Below are positions 1-5,375 of a stretch of DNA of 5,375 bases, one piece after another. The notes under the pieces are model-generated. The model ran no database searches and was not told where the DNA came from. It worked only from the letters and a program-made list of their open reading frames with translations. The DNA comes from Elusimicrobiota bacterium (lineage in GTDB: Bacteria > Elusimicrobiota > Elusimicrobia > O2-12-FULL-59-9). The position numbers were made by a program, and so were the translations under genes. Numbering within the stretch: position 1 is the stretch's first letter; each line of letters begins with the position of its first letter. Location: assembly GCA_016206405.1 (NCBI GenBank), contig JACQRQ010000249.1, positions 1-5,375 of the forward strand. The letters run 5' to 3'.

Positions 1-632
1 ACCGGGCCCCGGCCAAGGTTCAGAGCGCTTTGCTGGAGGCGATGCAGGAGCGCCAAGTCACCATCGGCAACGAAACCTACCCGCTGCCGGAGCTTTTCAT
101 CGTGCTGGCGACTCAAAACCCCATCGAGCATGAAGGCACTTATCCTCTTCCGGAAGCCCACATCGACCGGTTCCTGCTCAAATTGAAGATCACCTACCCG
201 ACGAAAATCGAGGAGAAAGAGATTTTGGAAAGATCCTCCAAGACGGAGAGCACCCGGCCCAAAAAAATCATTTCGCCGGAAAAATTGCTGCGCTCCCAGA
301 AAATCGCCGAAGACATCTACATGGATGAGAAGATCAAGAATTACATCATCGAGCTGGTGTTCGCCACCCGGGAACCGGAGGCGCACGGCCTCCCCAAGCT
401 CAAATCCCTGATCCAATACGGCGCGAGCCCCCGCGCGACCATCGCTCTCACCCGGGCATCGAGGGCCCTCGCGTTTCTAAACGGACGGGGCTACGTCACC
501 CCGGAGGATGTCAAACTCATCGGCCAGGACGTCCTGCGCCACCGCATTTTAATCAGCTACGAAGCCGAGGCCGAAAACGTCCAGACCGACGAAATCGTGA
601 AAACCCTGTTCGAAACGATCGAGGTCCCTTGA
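1..632 (+). CDS. moxR: MoxR-family AAA+ ATPase, C-terminal part (5' end outside window)
   Basis: The reading frame is open from base 3 and ends at TGA 630-632, giving 209 visible residues. The first ones (RAPAKVQSALLEAMQER) are the conserved stretch directly after Walker B in MoxR proteins. Members are usually about 320-330 residues, so roughly 110-120 residues, including Walker A and B, lie upstream; the Met at codon 10 (a TTG) is internal and not the start. Visible motifs are sensor 1 (LATQNP, visible residues 35-40), the arginine-finger segment (PEAHIDRF, Arg at 56) and sensor 2 (GASPRAT, Arg at 144), followed by the helical lid. Family role: ATP-driven chaperone-like remodelling of vWA-domain partners in the cytoplasm. 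That fits the three MIDAS-bearing proteins encoded downstream. What it remodels here is inferred. Family assignment is firm. Confidence 0.96.
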   Translation, partial: RAPAKVQSALLEAMQERQVTIGNETYPLPELFIVLATQNPIEHEGTYPLPEAHIDRFLLKLKITYPTKIEEKEILERSSKTESTRPKKIISPEKLLRSQKIAEDIYMDEKIKNYIIELVFATREPEAHGLPKLKSLIQYGASPRATIALTRASRALAFLNGRGYVTPEDVKLIGQDVLRHRILISYEAEAENVQTDEIVKTLFETIEVP

Positions 633-682
633 TGCCCTCCCGCTTTTTCACTCTACCACTCTACCACTCTCCCGCTGCTTAA
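621..682 (+). CDS. Candidate 16-codon coupling mini-ORF between moxR and DUF58
   Basis: A GAGG at 621-624 lies 7 bases before an ATG at 632-634, which overlaps the moxR stop in a TGATG arrangement. The ORF runs MPSRFFTLPLYHSPAA and stops at TAA 680-682, one base before the DUF58 ATG at 684. The coding part is 632-682. The DUF58 start itself has only pyrimidine-rich sequence upstream and no visible Shine-Dalgarno, so ribosomes ending this mini-ORF could re-initiate there. The peptide resembles nothing I know and is encoded largely by the tandem repeat; it may be chance. Low confidence as a real gene, better as a translational-coupling device. Confidence 0.25.
650..673 (+). repeat. 8-bp tandem repeat, three units (actctacc x2 + actctccc)
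   Basis: Three head-to-tail 8-bp units at 650-657, 658-665 and 666-673; the first two are identical and the third differs at one base. They fill most of the only non-overlapping gap in the operon. The unit length is not a multiple of three, so a gain or loss of one unit shifts frame between an ATG at 632 and the DUF58 start at 684. Three copies is too few to call a hypermutable tract. Confidence 0.85.
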
Positions 683-683
683 T

Positions 684-1564
<881 letters not shown>

Positions 1565-1568
<4 letters not shown>

Positions 1569-2473
1569 AAGGGGGAGTCACGAGCGTCGAGATGCAGCCG
1601 CAAAAGACGGAAGTAACGCTGGCCAGTCCCGTCAAAATAAAAGTCACCGCGCGAATTCCCAAAGACCACTCCCTGTCTTTGCCGGCGGAACAGAGGGAAA
1701 TGCCGGATTTTGCGGTCACGGAGGTGGCGGCCGGCGCGAGCCGCATCCAAAATGAGCAAGCCATCCAAGAGTTTGATTTGACGGTCCTGCCCCTGGGCCT
1801 CGACGATGTGACCCTGCCCGCTCTTAAATGGGAGCTCGCCGCGCCGGACGGCTCGACGGCGACTTTGACCAGCCCGCCCGTCAAATTCAAAGTCTCCGCG
1901 GCCGCCGCGCCGGCGATGCCGGGCCCTGAGCCCCAACTGCGCGCCATTCGTCCGCCGTGGAGCGCGGGCGCGGGACCCAACTGGCTTGTTTGGACTGGCT
2001 TGGTTCTGCTGGCCGCCCTGGCGGTTTGGGCGTGGCGGCGCTTGCGCAAAAAATCAAGCTCCCGGTGCTCGGCTTTGAGCCTGGACCTCCGGCCGGCCGA
2101 CGAGATCGCTCTCGAAAAACTCAGCGAGCTATTGGCGTCGGGACTTTGGGAAAAGGGGCAACTCAAGCCCTTTTTCAATCAACTCGCCGACATTTTGCGG
2201 GAATATTTGGAGCGGCGCTTCGGCATTCCCGCGCTGCGCCTGACCACCGCGGACCTCCTGCGCCATCTGCGCCAAGCCGAGATCGACCCGGCCGCCTGCG
2301 CGGCGATCAAGCAAATCGTCCAGGAGTGCGACCTGGTAAAATTCGCCAAAGTCCTTCCCGGCGACGCCGATAAGGACGACGCCTGCGAAAGTTTGCGGGA
2401 GCTTGTTGATAAAACCCGCCTGAGGCCCGTGGTCCAAGAAGTCCGCCCTGGGCCGGGAAGCATGAAAGGATGA
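1565..2473 (+). CDS. One-pass membrane protein, BatD-like beta domain plus DUF4381/BatD-type C-terminal domain
   Basis: 302 residues. Residues about 1-110 look like a beta-sandwich of the BatD/Ig-like kind (TSVEMQPQKTEVTLASPVKIKVT, with alternating hydrophobics, then DLTVLPLGLDDVTLP). An Ala/Pro-rich linker (111-138) leads to one membrane helix at about 139-157, followed by RRLRKK. Residues about 177-283 match the cytoplasmic tail typical of DUF4381 and BatD proteins: ADEIALEKL, REYLERRFGIPALRLTT (212-228) and CDLVKFAKVLPGDAD (255-269). The positive charges after the helix predict N-out, C-in. Oddly, no signal peptide is encoded: the protein starts directly in the beta domain, and the frame upstream hits TAA at 1529-1531 without a start or hydrophobic run. 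ATG 1565 overlaps the DUF58 stop (ATGA). It sits where a DUF4381-type protein is commonly found in such operons. Family is likely; exact role unknown. Confidence 0.8.
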
Positions 2474-3468
2474 ACGCCTTCGCCAACCCCGGATGGCTAT
2501 GGACGGCTCTCCCCGCGCTCGGCGTCTTCGCTTTCTACCTCGCCTCGACCCGCCGCAAGAGCGGGGCGCTGAATTTTCCGGAAGTCAGGATGCTTAAAGA
2601 AGTTCCGCCCAGCGCCGCCGTGCGTTTTTTCCAATGGACCCCGGACCTCTTGAAGATAGCGGCGCTGGCGCTAGCCATCGTCGCTCTGGCGCGGCCCCAA
2701 CGGGTCTGGCGCCAAGCCTTCGACACCGGCGCGGGAATCGACATTCTTCTGTGCGTGGACACTTCAACGAGCATGCGGGCGCTGGACTTCAACCCCGACA
2801 ACCGCCTGGACGCGGCCAAGCGCACCATCCGTGAATTCATCAAATCCCGGATCGAGGACCGCATCGGCGTCGTCGTTTTCGCCGGTTCGGCCATGCTCCA
2901 ATGCCCTTTGACCACCGATTACGGCGCGCTGTTGGATTTCCTCGACGCCGTTGAAATCGGCATGACCAAAACCGACGGGACCGCCATCGGCGACGCCCTC
3001 GGCGTCAGCCTCAACCACCTGCAAAACAGCCCCGCCGAGAGCAAGGTGCTCATCCTTCTGACCGACGGCCGCAACAACCAGGGGGAGATCGACCCGTTGA
3101 CGGCGGCCAAAGCCGCCGCAAATCTGGGCATCAAAATTTACACCATCGGCACCGGCGCCAAGGGCCAGGCCCTCTACCCCGTGGACGATCCGCTTTTCGG
3201 ACGGCGCCTGGTGCCCATGCCCGAAGATCTCGATGAAAAAACGCTGCGCTACATCGCCGCCGCAGCCCAAGGAAAATATTTCCGCGCGACCACATCCGGG
3301 GAACTTAAGAGCATCTACGCGGAGATCAATAAGCTGGAAAAATCCAAAATAAAATTGCCGGAAATCACCCTGCGGAAGGATTATTATCCCTATTTCCTCA
3401 CTCCGGCCCTGCTTCTGCTGTTTTTGGAGTTGATCCTGACCCGGACCGCGCTGCTGAGGCTGCCATGA
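2470..3468 (+). CDS. batA: BatA-type vWA-domain inner-membrane protein
   Basis: 332 residues, the usual BatA length. Membrane helices are at about 8-25, 59-76 and 307-326. The vWA domain at about 88-290 lies between the second and third helices. Positive residues after the first helix (STRRK) suggest N-out, so the vWA domain faces the periplasm. MIDAS is complete: DTSTS at 97-101, Thr171 in GTAIG, and Asp199 in LTDG. Also characteristic are the ALARPQ segment after helix 2, the RIGVVVFAG and LQCPLTTDY segments (131-151) and YTIGTG (224-229). The ATG overlaps the previous stop (ATGA); a GGGAAG at 2455-2460 is a reasonable ribosome site. Family role: part of the Bat complex linked to oxygen or stress tolerance and envelope integrity in several bacteria, through metal-dependent protein contacts. 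That role is inferred here from homology. Confidence 0.95.
   Translation: MNAFANPGWLWTALPALGVFAFYLASTRRKSGALNFPEVRMLKEVPPSAAVRFFQWTPDLLKIAALALAIVALARPQRVWRQAFDTGAGIDILLCVDTSTSMRALDFNPDNRLDAAKRTIREFIKSRIEDRIGVVVFAGSAMLQCPLTTDYGALLDFLDAVEIGMTKTDGTAIGDALGVSLNHLQNSPAESKVLILLTDGRNNQGEIDPLTAAKAAANLGIKIYTIGTGAKGQALYPVDDPLFGRRLVPMPEDLDEKTLRYIAAAAQGKYFRATTSGELKSIYAEINKLEKSKIKLPEITLRKDYYPYFLTPALLLLFLELILTRTALLRLP
3456..3459 (+). promoter_or_regulatory. Shine-Dalgarno for batB
   Basis: GAGG inside the last codons of batA, five bases before ATG 3465, which itself overlaps the batA stop (ATGA). It supports this start and coupled translation. Confidence 0.6.
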
Positions 3469-5240
3469 ATCTTTTTGCCCATCCGGACGCGCTTTTGCAA
3501 ATGCTCCTCGCCGCAGTTTTGACGGCGGCCTTCCTGCTTTACTGCCGCAGCCGCAAGCAAAACGCCCTGGCGCTATGGAGCCATCCGCGCGCGCTGCAGC
3601 GCCTTGCCGACGCCGGCTTGCTCCAGCGCCAACGATGGAAGCTCGCTTTCTCACTGGGCGCGTTGGCGATGTTTTTTCTGGCGCTGGCCGGACCGCAGTG
3701 GGGGGTAAACCTCGTGCAATCCCAGACCAGCGGCGCCCATGTGATTATCGCCGTCGACGTCTCGTTGTCCATGCAGGCCCGGGATTTCAAGCCCAACCGC
3801 ATGGAAAAAGCCAAGACTTTGCTGTCCAACCTCATCGATCAACTGCCCGGAAACCGCGTCGGCATTCTCGTGTTCAGCGGCGAGCCCCACATCCAATGCC
3901 CGCTCACCCACGACGCCGCCGCCGCTAAAATGTTCTTAAACGCCATTCACGCCGGCATGGTCCCGCAGCCCGGAACGGCCGTCGGGAAAACGATCCGCTT
4001 CGCCGCCGAGATCTTGGCGCGATACCCCGGGCAGAAAGCCCTGGTGCTTTTGACCGACGGTGAGGATCACCGGACGCAGCCGCTTGAGGCCGCGGAAGCC
4101 GCCGCCGCCGAGGGCATTCATATTTATCCGATAGGCATAGGCACGGCGGAAGGCGAGCCGATTCCGCTCTTGGACGGCGCGGGCAACCTTCTGGGCTACA
4201 AAAAAAACAAGAAGGGGGAAACCGTCGTCAGCAAATTGGCGGAAGGGGATTTGACCAAAATCGCCGAAGCCTCCCGAGGCGCGTACTACCGGGCCTCCGA
4301 TTCGGAGAGCGAGGTGGAGGAAATTTCCCGGGCCATCGCGCAGCTTGACAAAAGCAAATTTCAGGAACGAAGCCTGCAGCGCTATAAAAACCGGTACCAA
4401 TTTCCGCTTTTCCTGGGAGTTTTGTTCCTGTTGATCGAGATGCTGAGTCCGGAAACCCGAAAAAGCATGCCTCTCTTCGCCGCTTTCCCGCCGCGACTCG
4501 GCCGGAAAAGGGCGCCTCCTGCCGGTTTGAAAATCCCGGGCGCGGGCGGGGGCAACGGCTTGCCGCGCCGCGCCGGGACGCTCGCCCTCGCGCTTCTTTT
4601 CCTGCCGTCCGCGGCGCCGCCGGCGCGCGCCCAGTCCTCCGAGCGCCTGATCAACGAAGGCAACAAGGCTTACCACGGGGAAAAGTATGAACAGGCCCTT
4701 GAGCTTTTCGACAAGGCTCTGCAAAAAGACGCCACGTCCGACAGCGCGCAATTCAACCGCGCGGCCGCTCTTTACAAGATGGCCGAATACGAGCAGGCCC
4801 AGGCCGGTTTGGAAAAAATCCTTCCCTCCAAAAAGCTCCGCGACAAAGAGGACGTGCACTATAACTTAGGCAACGCGCTCTACCGCCTGGAACGCTATCA
4901 GGACGCGGCCGAACAGTACAAGCAGGCCATCCGCCTCTCGCCCGGCCGGGCGGAAGACGCCAAGCACAACCTCGCTCTCGCGCTGCGCCGGATCAAGACG
5001 GACCCAAACCAGAAAAAAAACAAGGAGGATAAATCCAAAAACCGGCGCAAGGAAGATCAAAAACAGGACAAGGATGGCAGTAATAAGGACCAGAAAGGCG
5101 GCATGTCCCGCGAAGACGCCCAAAGAATTTTGCAGCGCCTGAGGGAAAAGGAAAAAGAGAAGTCGGCCGGGGACCCGGACAGGATGAACCGCATTCGCCA
5201 AGGGCCCTCCCAAGGCTCCCGAACGGAGGAGGACTGGTGA
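3465..5240 (+). CDS. batB: BatB-type vWA membrane protein fused to BatC-type TPR protein
   Basis: 591 residues. The BatB part (1-330) has helices at about 9-26, 59-76 and 313-328 and a vWA domain with full MIDAS: DVSLS at 98-102, Thr171 and Asp198 in LTDGED. ALAGPQWG follows helix 2 and FQERSLQRYKNRYQFP precedes helix 3, both typical of BatB. A basic linker (331-370) would be cytoplasmic. A hydrophobic stretch (371-385) then ends in PPARAQ, like a signal peptide, and takes the chain back out. Residues about 393-510 hold three to four TPR units (NEGNKAYHGEKYEQALELF; YNLGNALYRLERYQDAAEQY). Next comes a Lys/Asp/Glu/Gln-rich tail (511-545), then MSREDAQRILQRL (547-559) and a terminal EEDW, as at BatC ends. 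vWA-TPR fusions are known in Bat operons. Whether one or two proteins are made is open, because a TTG start at 4560 would give a free BatC. Confidence 0.93.
   Translation: MNLFAHPDALLQMLLAAVLTAAFLLYCRSRKQNALALWSHPRALQRLADAGLLQRQRWKLAFSLGALAMFFLALAGPQWGVNLVQSQTSGAHVIIAVDVSLSMQARDFKPNRMEKAKTLLSNLIDQLPGNRVGILVFSGEPHIQCPLTHDAAAAKMFLNAIHAGMVPQPGTAVGKTIRFAAEILARYPGQKALVLLTDGEDHRTQPLEAAEAAAAEGIHIYPIGIGTAEGEPIPLLDGAGNLLGYKKNKKGETVVSKLAEGDLTKIAEASRGAYYRASDSESEVEEISRAIAQLDKSKFQERSLQRYKNRYQFPLFLGVLFLLIEMLSPETRKSMPLFAAFPPRLGRKRAPPAGLKIPGAGGGNGLPRRAGTLALALLFLPSAAPPARAQSSERLINEGNKAYHGEKYEQALELFDKALQKDATSDSAQFNRAAALYKMAEYEQAQAGLEKILPSKKLRDKEDVHYNLGNALYRLERYQDAAEQYKQAIRLSPGRAEDAKHNLALALRRIKTDPNQKKNKEDKSKNRRKEDQKQDKDGSNKDQKGGMSREDAQRILQRLREKEKEKSAGDPDRMNRIRQGPSQGSRTEEDW
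4200..4208 (+). other. A8-C homopolymer with in-frame A AAA AAC heptamer (BatB part)
   Basis: Eight A followed by C, read as AAA AAA AAC (Lys246, Lys247, Asn248). The heptamer A AAA AAC is in the phase needed for -1 slippage. The -1 frame would stop at TGA 4346-4348, removing the third helix and all of the BatC part. No strong stimulatory stem is obvious, so this is a sequence observation only. Confidence 0.3.
4575..4631 (+). other. Buried signal-peptide-like segment at the BatB/BatC boundary
   Basis: Encodes residues 371-389 of the fusion. Arg368-Arg369 are followed by a hydrophobic core (GTLALALLFL) and PSAAPPARA, with a good type I signal-peptidase site after Ala389, before QSSER. In the fusion it can act as a fourth membrane segment; in a separately started BatC it would be an ordinary cleavable signal peptide. 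A TTG at 4560-4562 would begin exactly such a 24-residue signal (MPRRAGTLALALLFL...). It is preceded by a G-rich run ending 7 bases upstream, which is not a classic Shine-Dalgarno. Other possible starts are TTG 4527 and ATG 4467. Confidence 0.7.
5013..5021 (+). other. A8-C homopolymer with in-frame A AAA AAC heptamer (BatC part)
   Basis: Identical to the tract at 4200 and again read as Lys-Lys-Asn-Lys (residues 517-520), with the heptamer in -1 slippage phase. In the -1 frame the next codons are CAA GGA GGA and then TAA at 5030-5032. A slip would therefore cut the protein straight after the TPR domain and remove the charged tail and the EEDW end. Functional slippage is unproven. Confidence 0.3.
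5225..5232 (+). promoter_or_regulatory. Strong Shine-Dalgarno for batD
   Basis: GGAGGAGG within the last codons of the BatB-BatC gene, 7 bases before ATG 5240. It is the best ribosome site in the window and fixes the batD start, which overlaps the preceding stop as TGATG. Confidence 0.8.
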
Positions 5241-5375
5241 TGCGAAAAACCTCCCTGCGTCCGGCTGCGGCGCTCCTTTGCCTGCTGGCGTCCGCATGCC
5301 TGCCTTCAGCCGCCGCGCAAGAAATCCAAATCAGCGCCTCCGTGGACAAAGAGACCGTCAGCCTCAACGACCAGA
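5240..5375 (+). CDS. batD: BatD-type protein, N-terminal fragment (3' end outside window)
   Basis: Only 45 codons are inside the window. The start is set by a GGAGGAGG ribosome site and the TGATG overlap with the preceding gene. Residues 1-26 form a clear signal peptide: MRK at the start, a hydrophobic core at about 9-19, and a type I cleavage site after Ala26 (SAAA before QEIQ). Cys20 lies within ASAC, but the usual Leu at -3 is absent, so a lipoprotein is less likely. The mature start, QEIQISASVDKETVSLNDQ, matches the typical beginning of BatD beta domains (short beta strand, Ser/Ala-x-Val-Asp, then a Leu-Asn-Asp turn). Family BatD proteins are periplasmic, anchored by a later membrane helix, and follow batA, batB and batC in the operon. 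The identification rests on position plus this short match, as the body is not visible. Confidence 0.85.
   Translation, partial: MRKTSLRPAAALLCLLASACLPSAAAQEIQISASVDKETVSLNDQ

Noticed and set aside
2764..3654. Long minus-strand open frame (296 codons) opposite batA and the start of batB
   Set aside because: It lies antisense to two clearly recognised genes with full motifs. Its composition (Gly, Arg, Gln, Phe rich) is what antisense reading of GC-rich codons gives, and it has no domain I recognise.
4605..4632. Very GC-rich self-complementary stretch near the BatB/BatC junction, considered as a terminator
   Set aside because: It lies inside the coding sequence for the signal-like segment, has no following T run, and the inverted parts are explained by Ala/Pro/Arg codons.
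3936..4859. Long minus-strand open frame (307 codons) opposite the BatB-BatC gene
   Set aside because: Same reason: a shadow of a well-supported gene in GC-rich DNA, with no recognisable motif.
5285..5305. Possible lipobox in BatD (ASAC, Cys20)
   Set aside because: The -3 residue is Ala rather than Leu, and a better type I cleavage site (SAAA before Gln27) follows at once.

Overview
The window is one stretch of a Bat-type (Bacteroides aerotolerance-like) operon, read entirely on the + strand. It enters inside a MoxR AAA+ ATPase gene and leaves 45 codons into a BatD gene. The DNA is GC-rich (roughly 60% by eye). The proteins have cleavable export signals and periplasmic-type TPR and vWA domains, so the host is probably a diderm, Gram-negative-type bacterium. 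I cannot place it in a phylum from sequence alone; lineages such as Elusimicrobiota or Acidobacteria would fit, but that is a guess.

Layout: 1-632 MoxR ATPase (5' end missing); 633-683 a 51-bp spacer with a three-unit 8-bp tandem repeat and a 16-codon mini-ORF; 684-1568 DUF58 protein; 1565-2473 a one-pass membrane protein with a BatD-like beta domain and a DUF4381/BatD-type cytoplasmic tail; 2470-3468 BatA-type vWA membrane protein; 3465-5240 BatB-type vWA protein fused in frame to a BatC-type TPR protein; 5240-5375 start of BatD. After the spacer every junction overlaps: ATGA three times, then TGATG. This is the pattern of one transcript with coupled translation. No promoter, terminator, RNA gene, mobile element or CRISPR array is visible.

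Working together (known of the families, inferred here): MoxR ATPases act as chaperone-like partners of vWA proteins. DUF58, BatA and BatB each keep a complete metal-binding MIDAS triad (DxSxS, T, D). BatA and BatB would display their vWA domains outside the inner membrane between TM2 and TM3. The BatC TPR part and BatD would supply further periplasmic protein-interaction surfaces. The cytoplasmic MoxR and DUF58 would act on the inner face.

The operon type is known, so I do not claim a new system. The points worth a second look are local: a BatD/DUF4381-like protein with no export signal for a domain that should be outside; a BatB-BatC fusion that keeps a near-perfect buried signal peptide with a possible internal start; an 8-bp repeat whose copy number sets the reading frame of a mini-ORF against the DUF58 gene; and two identical A8-C slippery tracts in the fusion gene, one with a -1 frame stop three codons later.
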